Assembly: GCA_035967665.1 (NCBI GenBank)
Contig: JAYWLB010000125.1
Coordinates: forward strand, 154,605-218,604
Direction of reading: 5' to 3'
DNA from: Arctic95D-9 sp035967665
GTDB lineage: Bacteria; Verrucomicrobiota; Verrucomicrobiia; Verrucomicrobiales; DEV007
Length of the DNA: 64,000 nucleotides
Below the pieces are notes generated by a model. The model had not been told where the DNA came from, searched no databases, and saw only the letters and a program-made list of their open reading frames with translations. Positions 33,492 through 42,269 of the stretch are shown here, piece by piece (within the stretch, counting starts at the first letter, position 1; every line of letters starts with the position of its first letter). The translations under genes and the position numbers were made by a program.

Positions 33492-34937
33492 ATGTTATTC
33501 CGGATTCTTGGGTGTCTCGTTCTTGCTGTTTCTATTTCCTCATCCTTTGCCGATGATTCACTTTCCGAGTTAGTCTCGGCGATTCAGAAGGAAAAGGGGA
33601 CCCGCACCGCTTCGATCGGGGTTTGTCTCGTTCCGCTCGATGGTGAGCCGGGTGATGCCTTCGGATATCAAATCGATCAGGGGCTCGTGCCGGCCTCGAC
33701 GATGAAGTCGATCACGACGGCAACGGCGAATGAAATCCTCGGGAGTGACTACCGTTTTAAAACCGAATTACAGACCGCCGGTGTCCTCGGTGAAGACGGC
33801 ACTCTGAAAGGCAACGTCGTGATTCGAGGGGGTGGAGATCCCACTCTCGGCGATTCTCAGATTTCGAGAACTTTCGCGGTTTGGCAGGATGCGCTCGCGA
33901 AGGCCGGGGTAAAAAAGGTGGAAGGTTCTGTCGTTGGTGATGCTTCCATTTTCGGAACGAAGCTGATCCCCGATTCGTGGCAGTGGAATGATATCGGCAA
34001 CTATTACGGAGCGGGAGCCTGCGGCCTCACTTTTCACCAGAATCAGTTTTTCTGTTCCTTTCGCACCTCTAAGGTCGGGGGCATTGCCGGATTTATCGGA
34101 ACAGATCCGAAACTTCCTGAGGTCGAGTTTATCAACGAAATGCGGGTCGGCAGTGCAGGTTCGGGGGATCAGGGCTACATATACGGCGTGCCTTATGGAA
34201 AGGTTTTTTACCTGAGAGGTTCCGTTCCTGCCGGTAGCAGCTCTTTCACGATCAAAGGGGCGCTTCCGGATCCGGCGTTCTTTTGTGCTCGCGCCTTCAC
34301 CAAGCATCTCAATCAGGGCGGACTCGAAGTGACCGGAGAGCCGACGACGGTCCGGCTCATGATGGTGGCGGGTGAGTCACTCGCGGCGCGGAAAGTGATT
34401 CACGAGCAGTCATCAGATTCGCTCAAGTCGCTTATGGTTCTGACCAATCACAAGTCGGTGAATCTGCGGGCCGAGTGCATGCACCGCGCCATCGGGTTGA
34501 AAGCGAAAAACAAAGGAACCACTGAGGCAGCCTCTGATGCTGTGACCAAACACTGGGCCGATAAAGGGATCGATATGACCGGATTCTACATGGCGGATGG
34601 CTGCGGGCTTTCGCGCTCCAATACGGTCACCGCGAAGCAAATGGCGTTGATCCATTATCACGCGGCGAAAGGGGAGAATTTTGAGGCCTTTCACGATTCT
34701 CTTCCCGTGGCAGGGCGTTCCGGCACTTTGAAAAGCATCGGTGGCGGCACTTCCGCTGAAGGGCGGGTTCGAGCCAAAAGCGGGACCCTCGATCGCATCA
34801 AGACATACGCGGGCTACGTGGACGCCCGGTCCGGAAAGCGCTACGCCTTTGCCGTTTTCGTGAACAATTACTCAGGCGATTCCTGGGACGCGAAGTCCAA
34901 GATCGTTCGCATCTGGACGAAGATGGTCGCCTTGTAG
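33492..34937 (+). CDS. dacB: D-alanyl-D-alanine carboxypeptidase/endopeptidase, PBP4 type
   Basis: A 481-residue class C penicillin-binding protein that trims or cleaves peptidoglycan cross-links in the periplasm. Signal peptide at about 1-20. The active-site motifs are SxxK as Ser69-Thr-Met-Lys72 (PASTMKSITTA), SxN as SRSNT in DGCGLSRSNTVTAKQM, and KSGT in RVRAKSGTLDRIKTYAGYV. The extra domain between the first and second motifs (IRGGGDPTLG) is characteristic of the PBP4/DacB group. The gene stands 58 bases after the cytochrome-locus hypothetical, on the same strand. Nothing unusual is seen. Confidence 0.93.
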   Translation: MLFRILGCLVLAVSISSSFADDSLSELVSAIQKEKGTRTASIGVCLVPLDGEPGDAFGYQIDQGLVPASTMKSITTATANEILGSDYRFKTELQTAGVLGEDGTLKGNVVIRGGGDPTLGDSQISRTFAVWQDALAKAGVKKVEGSVVGDASIFGTKLIPDSWQWNDIGNYYGAGACGLTFHQNQFFCSFRTSKVGGIAGFIGTDPKLPEVEFINEMRVGSAGSGDQGYIYGVPYGKVFYLRGSVPAGSSSFTIKGALPDPAFFCARAFTKHLNQGGLEVTGEPTTVRLMMVAGESLAARKVIHEQSSDSLKSLMVLTNHKSVNLRAECMHRAIGLKAKNKGTTEAASDAVTKHWADKGIDMTGFYMADGCGLSRSNTVTAKQMALIHYHAAKGENFEAFHDSLPVAGRSGTLKSIGGGTSAEGRVRAKSGTLDRIKTYAGYVDARSGKRYAFAVFVNNYSGDSWDAKSKIVRIWTKMVAL

Positions 34938-34973
34938 TCGGTGAATTCAGGCCTCTTTTGCCTGTTGTCGCGG

Positions 34974-35043
34974 AATTAGCGCTAAACGGATGACAAAAGA
35001 ACGCTAATTGAGCTACTTGATTTATTAATGAGATAGTGTCTCA
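34974..35043 (+). promoter_or_regulatory. Inverted repeats upstream of the AraC-type gene
   Basis: Two inverted pairs lie in the gap before the regulator. AATTAGCG (34974-34981) faces CGCTAATT (35002-35009), and TGAGA (35029-35033) faces TCTCA (35039-35043) just before the start codon. They could be operator sites for self-regulation, which is common among AraC-family proteins. Confidence 0.3.
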
Positions 35044-35051
35044 ATAAGGGG

Positions 35052-35948
35052 TTGAATGCTCCTTTGGAAACGCCCGGGACTCTTTTCGGCACTATCAATC
35101 GTTCTCCTGTGTGGGCATTTGATGGTGCCGCTTTGAATGGGGGCAGTAATTCGATACGGATCGAGTCGGATCAACTGATCTGTGCGTTGCATCAGCGAGG
35201 CACTCTCCATGTTCTCAAGGATGGCGGTCCCTTTCTATCTATCGAAGCGGGGCATATCGTTTTTCTGAGGAATGAAAAAGGTGCCACTTTGACGCTTGAG
35301 TGGAGCGGGCCGGGGGAGAGCGACTTTCTAGTTTTCGGTTTTGAAACCAGATTGATTCAAAGCACCCTCCGAAGCTCGAAATCGGAATTAACGCGGGAGC
35401 TTTCAAATCTCGTTTTCGAAGAGGGACGGAAGTTCGAACCTGTTCAGACTCTGATGTCCAAATTGATCAGTGAGCGAATCTTTTCCGATCTGAGAAATCC
35501 TCCTGTCTCCGGCAAGGCGGTCCATTTGTGGAATGAGGGTAGGATCCGCGATGTTATTGCGCTGTGTTTTTATCACGCCCCGGAATCCGGAGAGCAGTTT
35601 TTCTGCACCCGTCAGAAAAGACTGGGGCAGGAACGGGTTGCGAAGACGAAATCGTATATTCTCGCCAACCTCGACGAGTCGCTCGATTTGAAAGCGGCGG
35701 CCCGCTACGTCGGATGCAGTCCGCATTATCTGAGCCGGACTTTTTCTGAGTGCGAAGGCTACACGATTTTGCAGTATGTGCGAAAAGCGCGCATCGAGAA
35801 AGCAGCCGAACTCCTTTCGACAGGAAAATACAACGTCAGCGAAGCAGCCGTCGAGGTGGGCTATCAAAGTCTCAGTCACTTCAGCAAAGCCTTTCAGCAG
35901 GAGAAAGGAATGCTGCCCTCACGCTATGAGAGTGGCGGACGGAAATGA
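35052..35948 (+). CDS. AraC-family transcriptional regulator
   Basis: A 298-residue regulator. The N-terminal half is a small beta-rich sensing domain (IESDQLICALHQRGTLHVLKDGGPFLSIEAGHIVFL), plausibly cupin-like. The C-terminal HTH_18 domain starts near residue 200 (VAKTKSYILANLDESLDLKAAARYVGCSPHYLSRTFSE) and ends with the second helix-turn-helix NVSEAAVEVGYQSLSHFSKAFQQEKGMLPSRY. It starts at a TTG (35052), as no better codon precedes the conserved part. Ligand unknown. It is convergent with a pair of unknown overlapping genes, which it might regulate; regulators of this shape often control iron or sugar genes. Confidence 0.88.
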   Translation: MNAPLETPGTLFGTINRSPVWAFDGAALNGGSNSIRIESDQLICALHQRGTLHVLKDGGPFLSIEAGHIVFLRNEKGATLTLEWSGPGESDFLVFGFETRLIQSTLRSSKSELTRELSNLVFEEGRKFEPVQTLMSKLISERIFSDLRNPPVSGKAVHLWNEGRIRDVIALCFYHAPESGEQFFCTRQKRLGQERVAKTKSYILANLDESLDLKAAARYVGCSPHYLSRTFSECEGYTILQYVRKARIEKAAELLSTGKYNVSEAAVEVGYQSLSHFSKAFQQEKGMLPSRYESGGRK

Positions 35949-35998
35949 GCGGGCCGTCGGTTGTATGAGCGACCTTGCGTGATGAACTGCCACGTTCT

Positions 35999-36020
35999 CT
36001 CCCGTATTCGAATACGGGAG
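35999..36020. terminator. Perfect 22-bp palindrome between convergent genes
   Basis: Positions 35999-36009 (CTCCCGTATTC) and 36010-36020 (GAATACGGGAG) are exact reverse complements with no spacer. They lie between the AraC gene and the convergent unknown gene, where a bidirectional transcription stop is expected. It may also be a REP-type unit, as no T-run follows. Confidence 0.55.
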
Positions 36021-36044
36021 AAGGTGGGTATGTTAGACTCCGGT

Positions 36045-36869
36045 TTAGTTGTCCTGAGCTGATTCGCTGAAGATGCTGTCCCAGCGAGCTGCCGCCTCAC
36101 GACCGGGTGTGGTGAACTGGAAGTTCATGTTGCCGTGAGAATCGTAGATCGAAGCGACGGAGCTGAGTTCGTCGTCGATGCGCTTCACCCCGATCTGAAC
36201 GGCATGAACCAGTTCCATATTGAGGTGGAGGATACTGTATTCAGAGGTATCCGTGAGCACGAGATAGCCCGGTTTCACATCGAGGCGTTTCGGGAAAAGT
36301 TTGCTGATGAAATCGACGTGCTCGGAGAAAAGCTGGATTCGGATGGAGTCGCCATTCTTGATCAACTCTGAGAAAAGGGTGTGGAGCGCATGAGCCTCCG
36401 GATTCCTCCCGCGTTTCGCGGCCGCCTCCTGACAGCATTCACACATCCCGAATTCATAACCGAGCTCCTCTCTCCACTGCACCAGTTCGTCGTCGCTGAT
36501 AGGCACACACTGCTGATCGCGGACGAAATCGGCGATGGCGCCTGCTCCGGGAAGTTCCGGCATCGAGACAAGTGAAAGACCTGCCGGGAAACAACCGAAT
36601 TCAAAGTCGATGCGCTCGGAAAGCTCGGGAAATTCCTGATTGATAAAATGCGATGAGACATACTCATCGAGAGAGAAGGCGAGGCCGGAATCGGGATCGA
36701 CCGCGTAGGTCATTTCCGGAATGAGGAGCGGCTGAAACTGCTTCAGGTGCCGGCCGAGTCCGCCACCCCGGTTTCTTGCCTGGAGGTAAACCGGACCAAT
36801 CGACCCGAGGCTTTCGATGAATTTCTGTTGGCAGCCGCCAAGTCGGTAAATGTATTCAATTTCTTGCAT
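36045..36869 (-). CDS. Unknown protein with CxCC motif
   Basis: A 274-residue protein with no signal peptide or membrane helix. It carries a Cys cluster GMCECCQEAAAKRG at about 140-153, a possible metal or Fe-S site, plus isolated Cys residues at 13, 95 and 121. The C-terminal part (SVASIYDSHGNMNFQFTTPG) loosely recalls haem-handling HemS/ChuX proteins, where a similar S.....G....I pattern occurs, but this is a weak impression. It is co-transcribed with the gene at 36856, which it overlaps by 14 bases. I do not recognise the family. It is convergent with the AraC-type regulator across a 22-bp palindrome. Confidence 0.6.
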   Translation of the reverse strand: MQEIEYIYRLGGCQQKFIESLGSIGPVYLQARNRGGGLGRHLKQFQPLLIPEMTYAVDPDSGLAFSLDEYVSSHFINQEFPELSERIDFEFGCFPAGLSLVSMPELPGAGAIADFVRDQQCVPISDDELVQWREELGYEFGMCECCQEAAAKRGRNPEAHALHTLFSELIKNGDSIRIQLFSEHVDFISKLFPKRLDVKPGYLVLTDTSEYSILHLNMELVHAVQIGVKRIDDELSSVASIYDSHGNMNFQFTTPGREAAARWDSIFSESAQDN

Positions 36870-37593
36870 TGGAGTGGAGTGTTCTGTTTTGGTTAGGTTG
36901 ATTGATCACGGTGTTGTCAGCGAAAATATGAGTTCGGCCGTCACGGGCCGTGATCCGGTGAATCTCGGAATCGGGAAAATCACTGAGCGTTTCGCCACTG
37001 GCGCGGAAACGAAATCCCCGCCCCTCAAAAGATGCTGTAAAGCGGTTCAAGGCATCCCGATGGAGTGCGCCGCGGCTTTGCAGGTGTTGCCATTCATCGA
37101 GCCAGGCCCCCGCGCCGGCGTTTCGCAGGACTGCCGGGGAGATTCTGGACGAGGCGTAGTTTTCGATGAGGTGCCCCATGATGAAATCGCTATAGGCGGA
37201 CTTGTCCGGCTCGATTGAAACAGCGAAACCGTCCTCTTTAAAGAGGATCTCAATGGAAGGGCTGGAGGAGCCTTCCCCGAGAAGGAAGACATCGTCGACC
37301 GCATTCAGGTCAATGGTGAGCCCGCTGATTTCATCGCTGAAGAGCGTCCCGTTCTGATCGGGGGCGGCGGGGCGGAAAGGACCAAAGGAGGTGATTCTAC
37401 TGCAGGAAATTCTCCGGGCTCTAACGACGAGGATCGAATTTTCAAAGTGTATCAGTTGATTGAAAATTTCCCGTATATTCGGATAGAGGCGATGGGCGGG
37501 GGGTTCTGATTGCCGCGAGTAGATCGAGCGGCTTCCCGGCCTCATTGAGGACGGTGGCGAAAACGGGGGAAGTGGAGGTGCTATCTGCCGCAT
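36856..37593 (-). CDS. Unknown protein, partner of the CxCC gene
   Basis: A protein of about 245 residues if it starts at the ATG at 37593; an ATG at 37545 is also possible, and the first 40 residues (Pro/Arg-rich) may not be coding. The central part NGTLFSDEISGLTIDLNAVDDVFLLGEGSSSPSIEILFKEDGF resembles the strand-repeat pattern of HemS/ChuX haem-degrading proteins, again weakly. No signal peptide, Cys motif or membrane segment is evident. Its stop overlaps the start of the next gene by 14 bases, so the two are translationally coupled and should act together. Confidence 0.5.
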   Translation of the reverse strand: MRQIAPPLPPFSPPSSMRPGSRSIYSRQSEPPAHRLYPNIREIFNQLIHFENSILVVRARRISCSRITSFGPFRPAAPDQNGTLFSDEISGLTIDLNAVDDVFLLGEGSSSPSIEILFKEDGFAVSIEPDKSAYSDFIMGHLIENYASSRISPAVLRNAGAGAWLDEWQHLQSRGALHRDALNRFTASFEGRGFRFRASGETLSDFPDSEIHRITARDGRTHIFADNTVINQPNQNRTLHSNARN

Positions 37594-37734
37594 GAATAGA
37601 CCTAGCGCGGAAGGGATTCCCTGCTTGCGCTCAAGTGCGCTAAAATGACGGCGATATACAATATAGTCACTTCACCGCGAGATCGGCGCATTCAGTCGCG
37701 AGCGACGCCCTGCGATGGATCGAGTGTGGCCTTG

Positions 37735-37872
37735 ATGACAATAAACAATTTTGATCAACGAGTCAGCGGCAGCTTTTCGATTCCCCGCGAGCGCCTTGAG
37801 TATGTGCGCAATCTGGAACGACGCTTGAAGGCGAGCCGTGCAAAGAAGTCGAAAGCGAAAAGCGCCGGATAA
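37735..37872 (+). CDS. Possible small basic protein
   Basis: A 45-residue open frame from ATG 37735: MTINNFDQRVSGSFSIPRE, followed by a helix-forming segment and a strongly basic tail (KASRAKKSKAKSAG). The tail could bind nucleic acid. The frame is open further upstream to 37645 but that part reads like non-coding DNA. There is no ribosome site. It may be a real small gene or a chance frame. Confidence 0.35.
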   Translation: MTINNFDQRVSGSFSIPRERLEYVRNLERRLKASRAKKSKAKSAG

Positions 37873-37931
37873 GAAGACACTTCTTCGAAGTGGATGAAGT
37901 CGCCCTGTGATCCTCCGGGCCGGGCTTCGTA

Positions 37932-37950
37932 AACAGGTTGCAAACCTGTT
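37932..37950. terminator. Small hairpin downstream of convergent genes
   Basis: AACAGGTT (37932-37939), a GCA loop, and AACCTGTT (37943-37950) form a perfect 8-bp hairpin between convergent genes. Only one short T-pair follows, so terminator function is a guess. Confidence 0.4.
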
Positions 37951-37973
37951 CTGCAATATTCGGTCTTAAATCC

Positions 37974-38009
37974 AACAGGGTTAGGTCATCGGTATAACCC
38001 TGTCAGGTT
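37974..38009. repeat. AACCCTGT-core dispersed repeat, copy 3
   Basis: AACAGGGTT (37974-37982) and AACCCTGTCAGGTT (37996-38009) are an inverted pair facing outward, just before the 3' end of the DUF6807 fusion gene. The same core is found at 11487, 23836 and 63110. Confidence 0.5.
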
Positions 38010-38022
38010 TCATGAGATCGAT

Positions 38023-39975
38023 TCAAAGTTTCACCTTGGCGAGATAGATGCAGGTTTTCTCTTCGTGTGAGGAATAATAACTGACCCAGAGAAGGTCGTC
38101 TTTGAGCACCAGTCCCGCGTAGCTGGTGTCGCCGCCGGAAGGGAGTGTCAGGCACTCGGTCAGGGTCGCCTTTTCAGGGTCGAGCCAGCAGAGCGATGTC
38201 CGGGCTGTTTTGTCGTAAAGCCGTACCGCCGCAATGATTCTCCCGTCGGGAAGTTTGATCATGTTAGGGCCTCCGATCCGCTTGTTCATCGAGGTCCAGT
38301 TCCATTGGTCGTAGGGCGGTTTGGATTTTCCGAGGTAGGCCATCTTGTCTCCCGTTTCATGACGGAAAAGGCAGAGCGCCGAATCATCTTCGAGGAAGAG
38401 AATGGTGTCTTCTCCGACGCCGTTGGGGAGGTTTACTTTGGGAATGAGCGTCTCGTAGGTTTTGCCGTTGTCGCTGCGGTAAAAGCGGGTGGTTCTCTGC
38501 TCGCGGTCCCGGTTCGTCTCGTAGCCCATCGTGTAACTTTTGCCTTGGTGCCACTGGGCGCGCCAGAGCCAGAAGCCGTGGTCGCCGATGGGATGCTCCT
38601 TGCTCCAGGTCTTTCCATCGTCTTCCGAAAACCATGAGAAAGACTGGTATCTGATTTCCGCTTCCGCCTGCATCCCCGCACCATTGATCATCAGGTTCCC
38701 GTCCGGTGTTACCGTGATTTTGGCATCGCGCAGATCTTCGATCTCGTGGGTGATCAGGGCGAGTGATTCCCAGGTTTCCCCGTCAGTCGAGGTGATCACA
38801 CGGATCGAACCGTCGGGGGAAACGTGAGCGCTGCCTTCGCGAAAGACACAGTACCATTTCCCTTTGTGAAAAAGCAGGTCGGTGAAAGCGTTGTGTGGTG
38901 CCTCGTCCCAAATGCGTTTGGATTCGATCAATTGCGGTGCGGCGGGACTGACGGCCGTTCTTGATACCTCGTATTGGTGGACCGATTTTTTTGCTCTGCT
39001 GATTGAGAAAGGGGCGCGCTTTCCGAAGTTGTCTGCGACCTTGCCTGCTTTCTCTGCATCATAGGCGCCTGAATGAGCATGGAGGAGATAGCGCAGTGTT
39101 AGGGGCTTTTCCACTGTCGCGACAAAGCCTTCATCGAGGCAGAAGGCTGCACCCATCCATCCGTCGGATCGCACGTGCCATTTTGACGGGTAGCGTGGGT
39201 TTCCGGGATGATCAAAGTAGGTGATGCCCCCGGTTACCAGCTTGCGGTCGTCTCCTGCGCCAGTGATGATGGAACCGGAGTAGTCCATCCATTTAGAGGA
39301 CTTGCCGAAAATGTCTTTTTCACCGACGACACCATCACTGTTCGTGAGGTTGCCGTCGCCGAAGCGATTCGAGAGTGATTTGGCGACGCGAACCGCAAAG
39401 AGCCCGAAATTGGTTTTTTCAAAATTCACACTCTCGCGACCTCCTGCAGGTCTCATCGTGAGTTGAACTTCGAGAGCATGTTCCTCATTTGCGACCGGAC
39501 GGAGAGCGAGAACGAGATCCTGCTCCGCTATTTCCTTTCCCTCTTCGTCATACCAGCCGAGGAGCGCTGCCATAACCGCTTCGTCAGCGCCATCTTCGTA
39601 GCGATACCATTGCTTCTGTCGGATTGTGGCTTTCGAGCTGTTCGACCAGAAGCTGACGCCATCGACAATATGATGGGCGAACCAGATCGACTGATGATGA
39701 TCGTGATCCGGCGCTCCCGGGTGACCCATGCGAGTGAGGGATTCCCCGGAAGGGCCGTTGAAGGGGAAAATGTAGGGTCGGGGGTAGTCTTCGCCGAAGT
39801 GCCATCGGAGTTTCTCGATGCCGTCGATTCGCATCGAGACCTCTTTGTTGGCCAGGGGGAGCACTTCGCAACGGGGAAGTGAAAAGGCAGCGTCGCCCGT
39901 CTGGGCGTGGGAGAGGGAGGAGGCGAAGGCGAGGAGTGAGACAGCTAGCGGAATGAGTGTGGCGCGAATCAACAT
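38023..39975 (-). CDS. DUF6807 (PmoA-like) and sialidase-like propeller fusion, secreted
   Basis: A 650-residue secreted protein. After the signal peptide (MLIRATLIPLAVSLLAFASSLSHAQ) the first half has the DUF6807/PmoA pattern (GHPGAPDHDHHQSIWFAHHIVDGVSFW, TGGITYFDHPGNPRYPSKWHVRSDGWMGAAF). The second half, from about 330, is a sialidase-like six-bladed propeller with BNR/Asp-box-like repeats (STDGETWESL, SEDDGKTWSKE, RSDNGKTYETL). Both domains belong to carbohydrate-degrading gene sets, but they are usually separate proteins. The catalytic residues of true sialidases are not clearly present, so it may be a binding or non-sialidase hydrolase version. Confidence 0.78.
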   Translation of the reverse strand: MLIRATLIPLAVSLLAFASSLSHAQTGDAAFSLPRCEVLPLANKEVSMRIDGIEKLRWHFGEDYPRPYIFPFNGPSGESLTRMGHPGAPDHDHHQSIWFAHHIVDGVSFWSNSSKATIRQKQWYRYEDGADEAVMAALLGWYDEEGKEIAEQDLVLALRPVANEEHALEVQLTMRPAGGRESVNFEKTNFGLFAVRVAKSLSNRFGDGNLTNSDGVVGEKDIFGKSSKWMDYSGSIITGAGDDRKLVTGGITYFDHPGNPRYPSKWHVRSDGWMGAAFCLDEGFVATVEKPLTLRYLLHAHSGAYDAEKAGKVADNFGKRAPFSISRAKKSVHQYEVSRTAVSPAAPQLIESKRIWDEAPHNAFTDLLFHKGKWYCVFREGSAHVSPDGSIRVITSTDGETWESLALITHEIEDLRDAKITVTPDGNLMINGAGMQAEAEIRYQSFSWFSEDDGKTWSKEHPIGDHGFWLWRAQWHQGKSYTMGYETNRDREQRTTRFYRSDNGKTYETLIPKVNLPNGVGEDTILFLEDDSALCLFRHETGDKMAYLGKSKPPYDQWNWTSMNKRIGGPNMIKLPDGRIIAAVRLYDKTARTSLCWLDPEKATLTECLTLPSGGDTSYAGLVLKDDLLWVSYYSSHEEKTCIYLAKVKL

Positions 39976-40078
39976 GGACGCATCGCAACACATTCGGTCA
40001 TGAGTCTACAATGACGTCTTCGAGGAGAATGAGAGGGGGGGGGAGTCCTTGCAGCGAAATTTTGCCCGGATTGAACCG

Positions 40079-41020
40079 CTAGGCCTTGAGCGCTTTTACG
40101 TGCGTTGCGACAGCCTTGCCAAGACCGCTCTGATTATAGCCGCCTTCGAGAACCGAAATGAGTTTTCCTCCTGCGTATTCCCCTGCGATATCGAGGAGGG
40201 TGCCGGTAAGTGCGGCAAAATCTTCATCGGTCAGGGTGAGTTGGCCAAGGGGATCTCCCTCACGGCTGTCGAATCCGGCGGAGATGATGACGAGGTCCGG
40301 TTTAAACTCCGCCATTTTCTTTGTAAAGGCCCCGCGAAAGACGGCGCCGATTTCTTTCATCCCCGAACCGGCGGGGAGGGGCGCGTTCAATGTCGTTCCC
40401 CGTCCGTTCCCCGCACCGGTTTCGTCCTTCGAACCTGTTCCCGGATACCAGGGGGATTGATGCGTGGAAAAGTAAAAGACGCTTCCATCTTCGTAGAAAA
40501 TATCCTGAGTCCCATTGCCGTGATGGACATCCCAATCGATGATCGCAACCCGTTCAAGTCCGTGCGTTTTTTGGGCGTAGCGGGCGGCGATCGCAGCGTT
40601 GTTGAAAATGCAGAATCCCATTCCGCGGTCAGGGGTGGCATGATGCCCCGGCGGGCGAACCGCGCAGAAGGCGTTGTCATACGCACCTTTGACGACATCG
40701 TCGACGGCGTTGAGTAAGCCACCTGCGGCTCGCCGCGCGACTTCGAGGGATTGAGGGCCGAAGTTCGTGTCACCCGTGCTGAGTTGTCCGGGGCCCTTTC
40801 CATTGATTTCCCTGAGCACGGTTTTCAGATACTTGTCCGTGTGAGCGAGCAGGACCTCATCGTCGTTGAGCGAGCGGTCGGCGATACGGTGGAGGTCGGC
40901 GATGAGAGGTGATGATTCGAGAGCTTCGGCAATGGCCAGAATTCGTCCGGGCGCCTCAGGGTGATGGGAGCCGGTTTCGTGTCCGGTAAAGGAGCGATCC
41001 AGAAGAATGCCTGTTTCCAT
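40079..41020 (-). CDS. Histone-deacetylase-family hydrolase (acetylpolyamine amidohydrolase-like)
   Basis: A 313-residue zinc deacetylase of the HDAC superfamily. The histidine pair His126-His127 lies in VRPPGHHATPDRGMGFCIFNN. The zinc ligands are Asp164 and His166 in IIDWDVHHGNGTQDIF, and a third Asp in ISAGFDSREGDPLG. In bacteria these enzymes remove acetyl groups from polyamines, acetoin-like compounds or protein lysine. Cytoplasmic, no signal peptide. The transition-state Tyr is expected in the C-terminal EGGYNQSGLG loop and is present. It is divergent from the unknown gene at 41132. Confidence 0.9.
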   Translation of the reverse strand: METGILLDRSFTGHETGSHHPEAPGRILAIAEALESSPLIADLHRIADRSLNDDEVLLAHTDKYLKTVLREINGKGPGQLSTGDTNFGPQSLEVARRAAGGLLNAVDDVVKGAYDNAFCAVRPPGHHATPDRGMGFCIFNNAAIAARYAQKTHGLERVAIIDWDVHHGNGTQDIFYEDGSVFYFSTHQSPWYPGTGSKDETGAGNGRGTTLNAPLPAGSGMKEIGAVFRGAFTKKMAEFKPDLVIISAGFDSREGDPLGQLTLTDEDFAALTGTLLDIAGEYAGGKLISVLEGGYNQSGLGKAVATHVKALKA

Positions 41021-41131
41021 AGGGTAAACTATAAGGGCGATTCAGCGTGTGTCCCGGGGCGCGATTTTTACATGCGTCCCCCCAATTGGGTTGATTCCCC
41101 GCGGGAGCAGGGTAAGCAGAGGCACGATATT

Positions 41132-41707
41132 ATGAGCGCATCTTTTCAGCCTGTTTCCAGCACATTAGGTCAATTGCTTTCGGAGTCTCCTGACACGGGG
41201 GGGAAGCCTCAGTTGGGCTTTTTTATAGAGATCGAATTTGCAGAGGTTGAGCTCGATGATGAGCCGGTGAAGCCGTTTTTCCGGGCGAGTAACATTGTCG
41301 TTCCTGTCGATAGCTGGAGGGCTCTCGCGGGAATGAAGTATGAATTTCCCTGGATGCCGAAACCCGGATCGATTGATGCGGGAGTCCTCGCTTTCGGGAT
41401 GCGGAATCCGGCGGATGTGATTGCGCTGGAGTTTGGGGAAGTGAAGGAAGGCAAGCTCACCGTATCATTTGAAACCGCGATTGACTTCGAGATCGAGGCG
41501 GATCGTGATGAACTGGGTCAGGTCAAAGTCGAGCTGGCGAATCTGCCGCTTGAGCTCGCTCCCTTGAAAATCGGGACGAGTATCGTGAAGCAGTGCCGGG
41601 ATGATCCCGATCAACTCGCGGAAGTGGTATCTGCGTTCATCAATACCTCAGACTACGGTGCGATTACGAAAGTTCCCGGAGGATTTGAAATGGAAGTGTC
41701 TCTTTAG
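41132..41707 (+). CDS. Hypothetical protein
   Basis: A 191-residue soluble protein with no signal or membrane segment (MSASFQPVSSTLGQLL onwards). It has strongly acidic beta-strand stretches (EIEFAEVELDDEPVKPFF and later KVELANLPLELAPLKIG) and a helix-rich end (VVSAFINTSDYGAITKVPGGFEMEVSL). I do not recognise the family. The frame is open upstream to 40961, but the upstream residues are low-complexity and overlap the divergent HDAC start, so the ATG at 41132 is preferred. It is convergent with the DUF3592 gene. Confidence 0.55.
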   Translation: MSASFQPVSSTLGQLLSESPDTGGKPQLGFFIEIEFAEVELDDEPVKPFFRASNIVVPVDSWRALAGMKYEFPWMPKPGSIDAGVLAFGMRNPADVIALEFGEVKEGKLTVSFETAIDFEIEADRDELGQVKVELANLPLELAPLKIGTSIVKQCRDDPDQLAEVVSAFINTSDYGAITKVPGGFEMEVSL

Positions 41708-41717
41708 GCGCTCTTCC

Positions 41718-42233
41718 TCAACTTTTCCGGAAGAGGGCGGAGAAAATCATCCCGAGGCCGCCGAAGATGAACACAAAAGGAAACCAGATCGCGTAGAGGG
41801 CTGCTTTGGAGTCCTTTTTTAAGACCGCTTCTGAGGGCGCCTCCGGGTTGACGTAGGCCACGGTTTGAGTGCCTTCGGCATAGGCTTCAATATACTTTTT
41901 GAGCTTTCTCGGGTCACTTGCTTCGGTCGGCAGGCGCTTGATTCGCGTTCCTTCGAATTTCTTTCCGTCGAAATCGTAGTCGTAGGTGACGACCATGAGA
42001 TATTTGGTCATTCCCCGCTGATTGAGGTGGGAATCGTCGACATCCATTTGGGTGATGGTGCAGGGCACTTCTATCCATGTGTCCATGAGGGCGGCACGCT
42101 CATGCGACTGCCACAGGTATTGCACGAGAATCCAGGCAATGGCGATGATAAAGGCACCCATCGCGATCTTCCAGAGGCGTCCGGGAAGGTTCATTGAAGG
42201 GCGGGATTGAGGGGATAAAGTTTCTTTTTTCAC
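41718..42233 (-). CDS. DUF3592 membrane protein
   Basis: A 171-residue protein with two transmembrane helices, at about 24-41 (AMGAFIIAIAWILVQYLW) and 145-163 (ALYAIWFPFVFIFGGLGMIF). Between them a DUF3592 domain carries WIEVPCTITQMDVDD, YLMVVTYDYDFDGKKFEGTRI and VAYVNPEAPSEAVL. The topology puts the domain outside the cytoplasm. DUF3592 proteins are common and their role is unknown. It is divergent from the YqeY gene at 42270, sharing a short intergenic region of 36 bases. Confidence 0.75.
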   Translation of the reverse strand: MKKETLSPQSRPSMNLPGRLWKIAMGAFIIAIAWILVQYLWQSHERAALMDTWIEVPCTITQMDVDDSHLNQRGMTKYLMVVTYDYDFDGKKFEGTRIKRLPTEASDPRKLKKYIEAYAEGTQTVAYVNPEAPSEAVLKKDSKAALYAIWFPFVFIFGGLGMIFSALFRKS

Positions 42234-42269
42234 GTCTCGCGAAAGTTAGGATCGTTGCTACTTTACCCC

